Assembly (NCBI GenBank): GCA_036674765.1
Contig: JARVKI010000005.1
Span: 372,001-436,000, forward strand
Origin: Seiridium cupressi
Taxonomy: Eukaryota; Ascomycota; Sordariomycetes; Amphisphaeriales; Sporocadaceae
DNA length: 64,000 bases
Direction: 5' to 3'
This document shows, one piece after another, positions 1 to 11,233 of this stretch. The notes beneath the pieces were generated by a model that was not told where the DNA came from, made no database searches, and was given only the letters and a program-made list of their open reading frames with translations. The position numbers and the translations under genes are program-made. Positions within the stretch are counted from its first letter, which is position 1, and every line of letters starts with the position of its first letter.

Positions 1-92
1 GTCGATCACAAGTGCCGGCATACAGTGGAGACGTTCGGGTTGCAGCGCGTAAAAATGCGACATTCTCAAAGACAGAGCGGCTCTGTGGCGAT

Positions 93-156
93 TCAAAATT
101 CAAAATTCAAAAAAAAAAAAAAAAAAATTCAAAAAAAAAAAAAGGAAAAGGAAAAG
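93..156. repeat. Poly-A / purine low-complexity tract
   Basis: Two long A-runs separated by TTC lead into GGAAAAGG-type purine repeats. The tract lies just upstream of the decayed gene at 280. It resembles a simple repeat or the poly-A end of a retro-inserted copy, but no target-site duplication or element body is visible. Confidence 0.7.
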
Positions 157-279
157 ACACGGCTCAAGCTATCGACGCTGGCAGTAGAGATTTTGGTGGA
201 TAATCTTAAGATTTCTTGGGACCAAGTAAGTCGATAAAATCATCCCACGCAATTGATATTCTATTTCTTTTGGTGAGGA

Positions 280-1187
280 TTGGATGCTAAGGGGTTGTGG
301 AATAGGTACAATCCGAAACCAGCAATCATCAACGTCACAAGATGGGACCCACTGACTGCCACGGCATCCTCGTTGGCTAGTACTGTGAAGAGTATGGTTG
401 TATCGGCGTCTGATATTGTCGTGAAGCCTATACGAGTATATCGGAGACCGTCTGGTTGTAGTCGCGCCTTCGACACTCCCACCCTCCAAATCGAAGCGCC
501 AAAAAACGATATAGAATCGTCTTCGGTTAAGTATGGAAGAACTAATCGCCACCCAAGACCAGACCTTCCCAACAAGTCGCGCTCCCGAAGCTGCAACTGC
601 GAATCGCTTCGGCAAGCTGTTGCAGGGTCTGCGTCTGGCTTGGGCGGAATGGTCAAACACTACTTCAAGGGCATTGTCGTGAATGTGCCACTGGCGACGA
701 CAGAAGGGCTACGGTCAATCTCCAAGATGTATTGCGGCAACGTCCGCGAGATCGACAGGGTCACCAATTGGAAGCCTGGGGCGATCGTGGCTGAAAATAA
801 CTTCAAGACGGCGTGGTAGACGGTTTCACAGACCTTGTGCGCGAGCCGGTACAGGGTAAAAAAGAGCAGGGAGTTGTGGGCGTACTTAAAGGAGTGGGCA
901 AGGGCTCTGCAAATATGCTATTGAAAGTGTTAGCTGGAAAGTCTATCCAGCCATGAAAATCTGGTGCAGGCCAGCCGATTGGCCCAAATGCTAACTAGTA
1001 GACAGGGGCTCTCGGTATAGTGGCATATTTCGGGCATGGTATTTGCAAGAGCGTCGCCGCAACGGTCAACGCGGCGACTTGACATTCGAAGCAAGCTAGA
1101 CGTAATGAAGGACGGTACTTGGTTTCCTCTAGTGACGTGGACGAAGGGTTCGTTGCTCGAACATTTGAGAGGCTGCGAGGACAATGA
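280..1187 (+). pseudogene. Decayed C-terminal tail of a sterol glucosyltransferase-like protein (GT1/GT28 type)
   Basis: Conceptual translation gives the tail typical of fungal UDP-glucose:sterol glucosyltransferase-like proteins: blocks resembling DIVVKPIRVYRR, GSASGLGGMVKHYFKG, VPLATTEGLR, VTNWKPGAIV, then after a frame change DGFTDLVREPVQG and GVVGVLKGVGKG, and finally GIVAYFGHGICKSV and ARRNEGRYL. The frame changes near 813-816, consistent with loss of one base. In the second frame stops interrupt the homology at 954 (TGA), 996 and 999 (TAG) and 1080 (TGA). The catalytic N-terminal part is not visible between position 1 and 280. Seen: reading-frame breaks inside family-like sequence. Inferred: an old truncated copy. 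TGA in place of TGG or CGA would suit RIP-type C-to-T decay but does not prove it. The family assignment is from memory of conserved blocks. Confidence 0.6.
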
Positions 1188-1472
1188 AGTCAATGCTTCG
1201 ATCGTAAGCTCAAGATGGCCAATAGTATTGAAGAGGTTTCCATGGTCTTGGCATCCTTCAACATTGATCGGCAATAGCCAATATATAGCTACTAAGGTAT
1301 CCCTCGGAAATCCATTGCTCAACTGGATGAGTGAACCATTATTCGTTCATTTGTAATCCACCAATACCATAGCCACTTCCACTTCCCTTATCTGACAGCC
1401 ACCGGACTTATTACTATCCAGATGCTCGATGCGGGAAGACCATAATGCTCAACCACCCATCGGCTTCATGGC

Positions 1473-2431
1473 TCACTTGCTCTCCTCCTTCTGGGGTTCA
1501 GGTGCGGGGATCACGTTGAACTGCATGCTGAATCCATGTTGGTCCTGAACTGATTTAGTGTCAATTTCAAAAGGGTGGAAACCCCATGCAACTGCTTACT
1601 ACCTTTGGGAATTGCTCAACATGGCCCTGGCTCATGTCAACGAACATATTTCCGAACAAAGGCGGAGTTATGGGAGTGTTGACTGGACCGCGCTGAACGT
1701 AGATTTGTCTCTTGGCCAGAGTCCCGATGACGATGGTATCAAGAGGAACTGTCGAAGGAATAAGGCGAGGAGCCCTAAGCTTGACGACGCCGTTCTTCTT
1801 GTCGTAGTGAGCCCAGACGTACAGGTCATCGGCAACTTTGACCTTGATGCAAGGAGGTCCTGACGGACGGTATTTGGCACGGCGCTTGGTGCCTGGTTCG
1901 TGCTTGACCGCCGTGGTCTTCGAATCAGTGGCAGTCGTGAACTGTTTCGGCAAGATCAGCAGGTTACAGGCAGCGGTACTTGGATATGGAGCATATATTG
2001 CTTACCTGGATGTTTGGTTTCGACTCCACTGCCTCCTTCTTGATCTTGGTCGAGGGTGCAGCTGGGAGTGTGTACAAGTCAAGCTTGGTGTTCTCGCGCT
2101 TCTCGAGCTTGATCAATGGTTGCTTGATCTTGCTGCTCATAAGCTGCGAGCCTTCACGCTTGGGCGCCATGGCGACTGATGCTGTGACCAGCTTGGATGA
2201 TCTCAAGGGAGGTGAGGCGGACCCGCTGGATGATGCATTCACCAGATGGGAGGGAGCTGCCTTGGGTCGATTTCTTTCTCTAGGGTAAAGAATGAGATTT
2301 AGGCAGCGCACTGTTGTTCCCGACGATTTGTTCCTTTTGGTGCTTTTGGAAGGCGCAGGCAAAAGCTTCGACGGGGAAGCTGCGACTCTTTTAGTTTTGG
2401 TACTAAGCCTACATGTATGTTTGGAACTCAT
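1473..2431 (-). CDS. Hypothetical protein, three exons, about 278 aa
   Basis: Model: complement(1473..1544, 1603..1941, 2006..2431). Both introns (64 and 58 bp) are GT-AG and phase 0, and joining them gives one open frame of 278 residues. The N-terminal 120 residues are basic and Ser/Lys/Pro-rich, suggesting a disordered and possibly nuclear region. The central and C-terminal part looks folded, with a basic entry (KRRAKYRPSGPP), several beta-like hydrophobic stretches and a short acidic Lys/Glu tail ending EESK. I do not recognise the family and give no function. The start at 2431 is the first ATG of the frame; a second Met about 85 codons later could be the true start. The last exon is supported only by frame and splice-site quality. 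Confidence 0.6.
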
Positions 2432-2806
2432 TGGACTACCCTTGTTATTGCAATCAGCCGTATGAACAGTGGTACATGGTGGTCACTTAGTACAAAAATT
2501 CACTCATGGGCCCGCTAGATCCAAAGTCAAGATCTCTCATTTATATGATTTATATTCAGCAAGAAAATTGCAATCGGACTCGCCTGATGCTAGTTATTGA
2601 AAATATTCAGCTCCCCTGTGAATTTATCGTCACTAGCTCCCGTGCTCAACGGTTCTCCTTGCTCGATACATGGAACACAGAGCAGCCTTCCGCTCCCATA
2701 GTCGAACTTCCATTGCTCTAGCTCAAGCTAGGTATGGTATCTATCGCCATTAGGTGCCTGCTCTGCCTGCGTTAACCCCTCGTCCGGGAGAACTTCTTGT
2801 CACAAA

Positions 2807-3504
2807 TCAGTTTGAAGAGCTCGCATTGGCAGAGGATGCCTGTGAAGCCCAGCCCTCAAAGTCAGGTGACTTGGCGTCTTCAGTGCTAAAGTACCAATTG
2901 CCGTAGTTATTATGGAAGTTCAGAGTCGAGTTCGTGCTGGATGGGTCGGCGATAGCATCCGTACTGTGAGCCCACCCCAATATGGGCTGGGTCGCATTGG
3001 AATAGAATGTGCGGCCATCCGTGAGAATACAGTCCTTGCACAGGAAAGTAATGGTGAATGTGGTCTCGTTCACGTAGGTGCCCGACTCGATCGGGTGGAC
3101 CGCTGCATCTGTGCCGTTGATCAGGTGAGGGTTGGCGTATTCATCAGCCTGGCGCAGTGAGGTTGTGATGCTGTCCCCATTCGGATAGGCAACTACCAAG
3201 AGACTATTTTGCACTATTGAATGGTCAGCGAATAGGCGTTATGCCGCAACCTTCAACGAGTCTTACTCGTCCCCCCGAGTGACGCCCCAGCCCAACCGAC
3301 CGTTTCAGTCACGGAGAATTGACCGATGAAGTCCGTGGTGACCTCTTCGGGGAACACGAGACCAAATGTATAGTTGCCGTTGACATAACGTTGGAAAGTG
3401 AAGCCAGTCACTGGGTCTGTATAAGTGCCTCCAGTCTGCTGGCTACTCGCAACACCAGCAAAAGCGAAAAGCGCAAATTTGGAATATAAACTAAAGCCGA
3501 ACAT
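2807..3504 (-). CDS. Secreted AA8-type cytochrome domain protein (CDH-like haem domain, stand-alone)
   Basis: Model: complement(2807..3213, 3267..3504), one 53-bp intron with a GCTGAC branch site, 214 aa. A signal peptide (residues 1 to about 21, hydrophobic core ending ASSQ) directs secretion. The rest matches the cytochrome domain of cellobiose dehydrogenase (AA8): GWAGASLGG, then the Met ligand block (TMQNSLLVVAYPNG, Met80), a Cys pair CKDC, and the His ligand block (LNFHNNYG, His180). Both axial haem ligands are therefore present. The phase-1 intron splits the Met80 codon (A|TG). The protein stops in a short Ser/Asn tail, with no flavin dehydrogenase domain, CBM or membrane anchor, so it is a stand-alone AA8 domain. 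Such domains carry single electrons, for example to lytic polysaccharide monooxygenases; the partner here is unknown. Confidence 0.85.
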
Positions 3505-4532
3505 CTTGACAGGTCAAATGCAATGTGGAAGTAATGGCTGATGAGAAAGCCATGCTTGGAGAAGATCGAGCCGTATATTAGGATTTCAAGGCTCGGCACT
3601 ATCCACGCAGCAAAGACAGCACCACGCAACCAAAGTGGCATTTTGAATTGCGAATGACCGCGCTGTGATTGGCAAGAGTCTACAGCATGCTGGCCTGTAT
3701 AGTGTGCAAGTCTATAGTCCTGCGTCAAATGTATTGTTCCTGCATGGGCTAAGACCAATCGAGGAGTCGAGGCCGCTCCCACACCCCTGTTTCGGCATGT
3801 GACTTGAGCTCCGATCATGACTCCGCCAACATCATCGACATCCGGGCCGATACCCACTCACACTACCCCGGACTGTCACCGGTCGTGCCAAGCAATTTCA
3901 TGCGAGCAGTCACTGGTACAAAGACATTCTGGGTACTTGGGAGGCATGCCATGACGACTACATGCATTGCTGTGCTGGGTTAGGCCCGATGGGGTCACAA
4001 ATTCGCCGAATGTAAAGCATCATGGCATTGCATGGTGTGTGCATTCGGATTGGGGCTCGGCGGATCATCAACGGCAACCAGATGATACTAGAATCTGGTC
4101 ATCGAATCGACGTAGTTGTAAAGAGTTGGTAATTGAAAAGTGATCGTATCTGCCCAGCTTGATTGTTGGTTCGGCGTAATATCCCCCAGGTCGTCATCGC
4201 ACATGTGCGTAGAAAAAGGACAGAAAAGGTCGACTGTCAAATAGGAAAGCCCGGCTTGATTTCACGTATAATGGAACAAGAAAGGCTGTTGTGGGGGGTA
4301 GTTAGCTAAGTTGTTATAATATAATGCGCAACTCTTTAAATGGACTAGACAACGGGAACGACCCTACGTCTATCGCTATGCTCCGCCGTCAGCTAGAGCT
4401 GAAGTCACCACTCAAAAGGAGAGATTCTCTGTTCAATAAAGGTATCAATTTCTATGTAGAGATCAGATCAGACGATATCGAAGACGATTCATCCATCCAA
4501 TATAGTCGCCAAATTTCTCAAAATTCCTCAGT
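3505..4532. other. Intergenic, no gene seen
   Basis: This is the upstream region of the AA8 gene, which reads leftwards, and the downstream side of the GPI protein gene. Open frames here are short, overlap no recognisable domain and do not splice into anything convincing. I see no RNA gene. Confidence 0.6.
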
Positions 4533-5141
4533 TCATAGCATTGCCACGGCCCCAATGAATCCGGCAGCAGCCATGGCACCTGCGACCATGCCCGTCTGCT
4601 TTGGAGCACCAGCAGTCGAACTACTCGTTGACGAAGTTGCGCCGCTGCCGGTAGCAGCTGTTGCCGATCCAGTGGAAGACGATGCCCCGCTAGACGTAAC
4701 CGATGCGCAGACACTGTCGTATGCAGAAAATAGCGAGACGACGGACGCAATGGTCTGCACGTTGGACTCGGTAGAGCAAGAGCTGATCAGGGCATCGATG
4801 TCTGAGCTCTCCTTGTTGTACCAGGAGGAGACGGCGGAATCGTAAGATGAGTACTGGGACGACAGCGACGACGGGAAGGCTGTCGTGACGGCGCAGACAG
4901 CAGTAGGGTTGGTCACGGCAGCCGTGGACACATATTGCTGCAAGGCGCTGGACAGTTCGGGGCTAGGCGTCGGCACCGAGGCGGCGAGAGACACAAGAGA
5001 CGCCGTGCACTTGACGCCTTCTTGGCGAACGGCAACGCCAGGCTTGATGTTTTGCAGGCCTCTGAGCGCTTCAGGGTGGTAGGTAGCCACAGCAGTGGAG
5101 GTCAAGCCGGCGATGGCGACGACGAGAGGTGTGAACAGCAT
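4533..5141 (-). CDS. GPI-anchored, Ser/Thr-rich secreted cell-wall protein
   Basis: Single exon, 202 aa. The N-terminus is a clear signal peptide (MLFTPLVVAIAGLTSTAVA). The middle is Ser/Ala/Thr-rich with four widely spaced Cys in the mature part, which could form two disulfides. It is followed by a Ser/Gly/Thr stretch with repeated SSST/GSA units, a likely O-mannosylated stalk. The C-terminus has a small-residue omega-like region followed by a hydrophobic tail (AGAMAAAGFIGAVAML), the standard layout of a GPI signal. It is thus likely a plasma-membrane or wall protein. No enzymatic domain is recognised. The start at 5141 is fixed by the signal peptide. Confidence 0.8.
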   Translation of the reverse strand: MLFTPLVVAIAGLTSTAVATYHPEALRGLQNIKPGVAVRQEGVKCTASLVSLAASVPTPSPELSSALQQYVSTAAVTNPTAVCAVTTAFPSSLSSQYSSYDSAVSSWYNKESSDIDALISSCSTESNVQTIASVVSLFSAYDSVCASVTSSGASSSTGSATAATGSGATSSTSSSTAGAPKQTGMVAGAMAAAGFIGAVAML

Positions 5142-6464
5142 GTTGAGGCTGGTGGTGGGTAAGTCGTTATTGGCGCTGCGAATAATAGTCAGGCGTTTGT
5201 GTTGAATCTGAAGAGTCTTGAATTTTCTGGAGAGACGCCTGCTGGGTGAGAACTATATAGAATATAGCCCACCAGTGGGTGGGTCTCCGCTGAGAATATG
5301 CTAATCGTGATGGAACTATTCTGGGTCAGTCACAGACAAAACGTCATGGATTGAGCTGGAGTGCCGAGAGCAGCGCCCGTGGGCGCGGCAATGGCGCAGC
5401 AAGAGACTGTACTAGCTTGATCTCGTTACCTGAATGTATCACTGGAAATACGTTCCTCCGCCCTGTAGTAGCAGAGTCGCTTTCGTTCGATTGGATTCTG
5501 GTACGCAGCGGAGGCGAATGAAGGATGCAAAGGATGCGACAGGGACCCAATAGTCGGTGGGCGGCCCGCAAGTAAAACAGGACATCCCAGCCTGTTTTCA
5601 ACAACAAACATGGATTGTAATTGCATCTGCAAAACGGCAGCCTAATGGCATGGCCAGGGTCTAAATGTGAAAATTCGATTCGAAAACACACAATTGAATC
5701 CACCGTATCCTTCAGCTTTGTTGATACAACACCGCGTTTTCTATTGGAATGAGGCCAAGGTTAGTTGGACAAGATCGAAGTGGTGTCCCAAATCTGCCTG
5801 CGGGTCGTTTGATGCTAGTTCAGTATACGATGGAGACGTCAGCCCTGTAACATGCAGCATGAACCTGTGCAAGGTTCAGCAAGGCTGTGTGCCGATCTGC
5901 AACGTTTGCAACTGATGAGCTGCAGTTCTCGTTTGCCAATTGGAAATCAGAGATCGAGCATCATCCATGTCTGCCAGGCATTGATGCCTGCACATGCACA
6001 GCCTCACATCATCGCCCCTCTCAATCATGAATGGCGATATGCTTAGTTACGAGATCTAGTTGAGGTGAATCTTGACGCGGCGTGACATTGAAATATCAAA
6101 ACCCGACCGTTCATAGGATTTTTGCTTCAACCATGCCGAAGACTGTCCGTAATGCAACAGGAAACACCTTGTCCTCTTGGACTAGCATCACGAATTTCTT
6201 TGTTTTGAAACGAAGAATATTGCGGTTCTCCTCTGAATGCGCGTTAGTGCAGTAGTCTCCCACTTGCAATTCTCCCAACGCTTGTGACCGGCGAGGACGT
6301 GGCAAACATCACCAGATCGAACGGTCATCCAACAAATTGTGTCACAATATTTCTATTTGTATGTACACCATATTGCATGAATACTATTAATTCGTGCTTC
6401 ATAAATTGCCGATCTATTTTGTGCGATACGCTTGGAACCACATCAAATCATATGGTCCCAACTC
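5142..6464. other. Intergenic, no gene seen
   Basis: About 1.3 kb between the promoter of the GPI protein gene and the 3' end of the MFS transporter gene, both on the minus strand. A run of short open frames on both strands lacks domain features, signal peptides or coherent splice sites. No RNA gene is seen. Confidence 0.55.
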
Positions 6465-8581
6465 TTATCGCTTCTGTGGGTACCTCTTGAGCAACACGAA
6501 TAGTGCCAGGTAAGACAGAACTCCGGTAAAGCAGAGTCCAGAGATGACTCCGAATCCCATGAGATATTTGGCTGCAAACAAAAATTAGCTTCGGGCTTGG
6601 ACTAAAAAGGACACAGGGAAAACGTACGGCTATCCTTGGAGGGAAACAAATATGAACCGTAGATTTGGGCAAGGTTTCCCTGTCTATTGTGAGCTTAAAT
6701 CTCTCGAGAGGTGGTAGTGAACACTCACCATGGCATTGACAAAAGCCAGGCTGATACCACGAACCTCGGCGGACATGGTCGAGAATGTAGAGGATGCATA
6801 GGCCAGCGAAAGACCGTTTGATGCCCAAAGGCCAGATGCCATGATAACCTACATAACGGTAGAATATCAGTGTGGGCTTTGTTAAGATGAATGGCAAATG
6901 ATTGAGTCCGCTGCTTGATACAGCCCGACAGCCTCAAACGAGCGACAAGAACAACTAAAAATTACTTACCAGAAGCGCGTAACGGGCCTTGAAGTCGTAG
7001 ACGGCGCATGTTATGATGGCGCACCTATTCATAAAGTCAGTTTTGCTTATCGTAGACGAATGGGAACTCTATGTGCTTTGTTTCGGGATGTCTTTTATCA
7101 GTTGGCGCAAGGCACCCATAAACTCACAGATTCTCATACTCTCAGAAAGAAATGGAGCAAGGTTCGGACTGTAGACTTACAGGCAAGAAACTCCCATGGC
7201 ACAGCCTAGGACCAATCCTCTCCAGCGCGAATACTTGTCCATGAAATAGACAACTATGATGGTGACAAAGAAAGCAGCGACATCTATAAGATCACGTCAG
7301 CACTAGTTTCTCAAGAGTTGCTGGATAAGACGGCACAGATCCATTGGATATGAGAATATTGCAACTTACAGATAGGGATGGTCATGTATTGTGCGGTGGT
7401 TGTAGAGTATCCAAGACCGGCAACGAGTGTTGGGTAGAAGTATGACAGCGTTGAAGATCCCACCACAGCCATGTAGCCGATCACGAAAAGCCACACTCGC
7501 CAGTTGGTAACAGACTGCTTCAGAGCCTGGAGATGGGACAGCTTGGGTGTATCTTCGGTCTCGACTCTGGCGTCGCTTGCCAGCAAACGCTTGATGGCCA
7601 GTTCTCGTTCTCGCTCGGAAAGTCGCTTCGTGTTTGCAGGGAAGTCCATCAGGATGAATGAGGCAATGAGTGACCATCCGGCAGTAGCGGCACCCTCGAC
7701 GATAAAAAGCCACCGCCATCCGGCAAGTCCGTGAACGCCTGTGAGAACCGACATGTCAGAGATATTTTCACTTGCTCGAATCAATCTATGACCACTCCAT
7801 AATATGAACATACCATTTAAGCCACTGGTAATCGAGCCAGCAATGAGTCCACCGAAAGCGCCAGATAGAATGGCGGCGGAAATGTAGACACCGAATCGAC
7901 GCGCTTGCTCATCTGGCTTGTACCAACTCGAGAGGAGGAGGAGCATTCCAGGGGCAAAACCGGACTCTAGAAGACCAACAAGAACCCTCAAACCAACCAA
8001 CGCTTCGTATGTGTGTATAAAGGCCATGCCGATGGTCGCGCATCCCCAAAGGAACATGATGGCGGGCAAGAAAATAGACGGCCTCGTGCGGGCAAGAATC
8101 ATACTGATGATAATGAGCTTCATGCTGGTCGTGCTTCATATGAAGTCGAGTAACTCACTTTGATGGAACTTCCCAAACAACATAGCCGACGAAGAAAACA
8201 ACGAGTGATACCGAGTACCGGCCCGAGTCGAGGCCAAGGTCCTCTTGCATGCCTGCAATCTTCGCATTGCCAATGCTGTTTGTGCCAGTCAGTTACCATC
8301 CATGTCAACTCAATTGAGGTCTCCGATTACTTTGTTCTATCCATGTAGCTCAGGAGGTACATGAGCCACATGGTGGGGAGAATATAGAGGTCGATCTTCC
8401 GGACCAGCTTGCGCTCCTCCTCGGTGTCGGGAACGTACGACTCGACGAACTCATCGCGAGCCTTGGGGTCGTCCATCATCTCTGGATCCATGACTTCGCA
8501 GTGTTCCCCGGACGACTTATCTGAGGACTTGTAATCCATATCGAATCGAGTTGAGATGGGATCTGAAGAGAATGCTGACAC
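6465..8581 (-). CDS. MFS transporter, anion:cation symporter (allantoate/nicotinate permease) type
   Basis: Model: complement(6465..6571, 6628..6679, 6729..6848, 6970..7024, 7181..7283, 7370..7738, 7814..8103, 8159..8275, 8331..8581). Nine exons with all-GT-AG introns join in phase to 487 aa, the usual length for this family. The hydrophilic N-terminus ends in an acidic segment (EEERKLVRKID), followed by TM1 with the family signature YLLSYMDRTNIGNAK. Next come GYVVWEVPSN, the RTRPSIFLP loop, GLRVLVGLLESGFAPG, the SSWYKP cytoplasmic motif, GLAGWRWLFIVEG and a central loop rich in Arg/Glu before the second six-helix half. It probably imports an organic acid, polyol or vitamin-like solute. It starts the cluster and diverges from the SDR gene, so I infer uptake of the cluster substrate. 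The substrate cannot be read from sequence. Confidence 0.9.
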
Positions 8582-9496
8582 AAGAGCTGCCGGCTTTTAA
8601 AGTTTGCAGGTGCAGAAGCGAGAGTCCTTGCTTATGCCTTCTAGACCCAAGGTGTCGTCGGTAGAGCAAGGGGGGCTTTATATCCTGTCGAGTTTGTAAT
8701 TGCCGCTGCGCAACTCCAATTCCTTACGAGCCAGCAGACCTCCCGCTCCTTTTCGAGAATACAACTAGTTGACAGAGCCTGGTTTCGCTCCCGAGCCGAA
8801 CCCCAGTCTTGGGACGAAGAGCTGCTCTTCTCCACGCGTCTGGCGTTGGGGGAGAGTTAGTGCACCCCACCACACCTGGGGCTCCGCGTTTGGCTAAACA
8901 GACCAAGCGCCATGCTCTAATCGCCTCGTTGGGCTGAGGGGCCCGAGACGAGCGTCGAGCTTGACATTGAGGGTCGCGAAACGAGGGTCCTCCAGGCCAA
9001 CTTGGTCAATATCAGACGATATCGTCCGGTCGGCAGATCGATTTCGGGCTCGCGCGTGTCGCGCTCCAAGAGAAGAGTAGGTGGGCGCGGCTAGCTGGGC
9101 CCATGGCCCCGAGACGAGGCATCGCACCAACTCTTAGTCAGACCCAGATGGGATTCGGCGGAGGGCGAACATGGAGTCTAAATCTTGGACGAGTTGTGAC
9201 TGACGTTGGTGGACGCTCCGCATTCAGGGTTTGCATGGCCTGGTTATGTTGCCGAGGGTATATCCCCCGCAAACGGCATATACGCGAACCCCGGATGCGA
9301 TGAAAAGGGGAGGAGGGCTTAAGAGATCTCCCGAGAGAGGGACCGATCGGGTGAGCCCTGGCGTTTATTTAAAAAGGGATTGTTCTGTCTTGGTGACTCC
9401 CCCTCTTTGTGGTTCACTGATCTGCTTCCAAGTTTGAAATCAATCTTCTGTACTCGGTCTCACTCCCTGAAATTCTCTCATCCCACAGACTGCAAA
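8582..9496. promoter_or_regulatory. Divergent promoter between MFS transporter and SDR genes
   Basis: A 915-bp gene-free interval drives the transporter leftwards and the dehydrogenase rightwards. It holds one perfect GAGACGAGGC at 9111-9120 and a related GAGACGAG at 8945-8952. An AT-rich TATTTAAAAAGG block near 9365 lies about 130 bp before the SDR start and is a candidate TATA-like element. The role as a shared promoter is inferred from layout. Confidence 0.6.
9111..9120 (+). promoter_or_regulatory. Candidate cluster operator GAGACGAGGC, site 1
   Basis: Perfect 10-mer in the transporter/SDR divergent promoter, preceded by CCCC. The same 10-mer recurs in the two other divergent promoters of the cluster. 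It contains a direct repeat of CGAG (CGAGACGAG), plausible for a Zn2Cys6 protein binding non-palindromic half sites. Binding is inferred. Confidence 0.45.
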
Positions 9497-10646
9497 ATGT
9501 CGCCCTCCGCAGAAGGTTCAGCTAGCGGCGTTGCTGCCCCCGTCGATAACTACCCATCAACACTGCCTCAGCCAGGCCACAACTGGCAAATTACCCTGGA
9601 GGGCAAGGTGATCGCTAGTGAGTTGTTTGACAGGGCCGTTGGGGAAGCAGCCATCCTAATCTCGCCTAATTAGTCACGGGCGCCAACCAGGGCATCGGTC
9701 TCGGCATCGCAGAAGTGGCTCTCGCAAATAACGCCGCCAAGGTCTTCTCTCTAGACATCAGCCAGCCCGGTGATGACTTCGCCGCCTTGGCGAAGAAGAA
9801 CCCCGGCAAGCTGGAATACGTCCAGACCGACGTTACCAGCGAGGAGTCGGTGAAAAATGCAATCGACGAGGTTGCCCAGAGAGGCGGCCGTTTCGATGGT
9901 CTTATCGCCAACGCCGGCGCCACCAAGCATCTGCCAGCTCTTGACTTCACACTGGAGCAGTTTGAGAGATTATATAAGCTGAACGTCACCGGAAGTTGGC
10001 TGTGCGCCACATACGCGGCGAGGAAGTTCATTGAGCTCAAGACCAAGGGCTCTATTGTTTTCACGGCATCCATGACGTCTTATCGCCCCAACCGCGCTGC
10101 TCCGTCGGCACCCTATGGTGGCACGAAGGCTGCTGTCAGGAATATGACACATACCTTGGCGATGGAGTGGGCGCAGTACGGCATCAGAGTTAACAGTATT
10201 TCTCCTGGTTACGTGAAGACGGTAAGCAATCCTGTTTTCCCTCGAGGGGTTTCCCAAACCCTTCACTTGTCACTCGCCTGTCCGAATGATGCTGACCTCC
10301 GATTTCCATATAGGCCCTTACATACTACGTTGAGACATCACCAGATTGGGTAAGTCAAGCTCCATTGTCTCGCTGGTTCTCCACAATCTGTTATTTCCCG
10401 GGGTTTCCTCTTGGGGAGACAGCAGGCTATGTGCAGTAATGCGGACTGGAATACTACTCTTTACTATCATAAGACCGGAAGCTAACATTCTTCAAACAGG
10501 ATACCAAAATGAAATATTATGGTGGTATGCCTCGTTTGGCTTTGCCTCAAGAGCTGGGTGGAGCTTACGTGTACCTGCTTTCTGACACTGCCACGTACAC
10601 GACGGGGATTGATATCCCGATTGCTGGAATCGTTGGTGGGTGGTAA
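9497..10646 (+). CDS. Short-chain dehydrogenase, polyol/ketose dehydrogenase type (cluster step 1)
   Basis: Model: 9497..9617, 9674..10221, 10314..10349, 10500..10646; four exons, 283 aa. The classical SDR fold is complete: the cofactor motif TGANQGIG (42-49), NAGA (120-123), and the catalytic Asn144, Ser173, Tyr188 and Lys192 (PYGGTK). The Asp at the end of beta2 (SLDIS) suggests NAD(H) use. The N-terminal extension and the C-terminus IDIPIAGIVGGW resemble fungal D-arabinitol/L-xylulose/sorbose reductases, and also the erythritol dehydrogenase role in Yarrowia. It should interconvert a sugar alcohol and its ketose in the cytosol. It shares a promoter with the transporter and sits in a cluster with a ketose kinase, an isomerase and an aldolase. 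The exact polyol is inferred only. Confidence 0.88.
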
Positions 10647-11233
10647 AAATCGCTGTAGATGACGGCCGCTACTAGTGAAGCAGGGGAATGTATATAGACT
10701 GCATCAAGAAGGCGTTTCATGGTTTATATCACCTGGGCTCAGCTGCAATTATACGAAAGAAAGCTGCAAATTTCATCACTATTTTTCGATGCATAATTTA
10801 TGCTTTTACTTCAATGGATGAAAGTCTCGTACTCCGCGACACATTTAACCTCATGTTTATCTCTTTCTGAACCCTGCTTTGCATCATATTGGATCAGGCT
10901 TTATCCGTCAAGATATTCCAGCCACTGCATGTCTTGGCTTATTCGTACTCGTCACACTATCATTGTTTTAACCACGATATGTGCTTAGTGGTTTCTTGGC
11001 TCAGGCAATGCACGGCCCGATATTGCTGAGATAGAATGCCGGTCCCTTTTTTAGTAGACACACCGGACGGTTAGAGACACTGCAGCATAGTGTGGGAAAT
11101 ACCACATCATAAAGGAAAAATATCATTCACAAAGCTCCGTTTCTAAATCGACAATCAAGGGTCATCATTTTACAATATGGAGAAATACAGTATATAAGAT
11201 ATTCGATCATATTCAGTCGTCTTGCTGGTGGAT
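10647..11233. other. Convergent intergenic gap, no gene seen
   Basis: About 590 bp between the 3' ends of the SDR and aldolase genes. It is AT-rich, with several short open frames and no domain-like protein. It probably holds both 3' UTRs. Confidence 0.6.

Noticed and set aside
3408..3857. 149-codon minus-strand frame upstream of the AA8 gene
   Set aside because: It overlaps the AA8 signal-peptide exon in another frame and shows no domain or sensible composition.
7311..7369. Extension of the MFS exon past 7370 to a stop
   Set aside because: A GTAAGT donor at 7369 and the downstream exons restore the usual transporter sequence, so the extension is intron.
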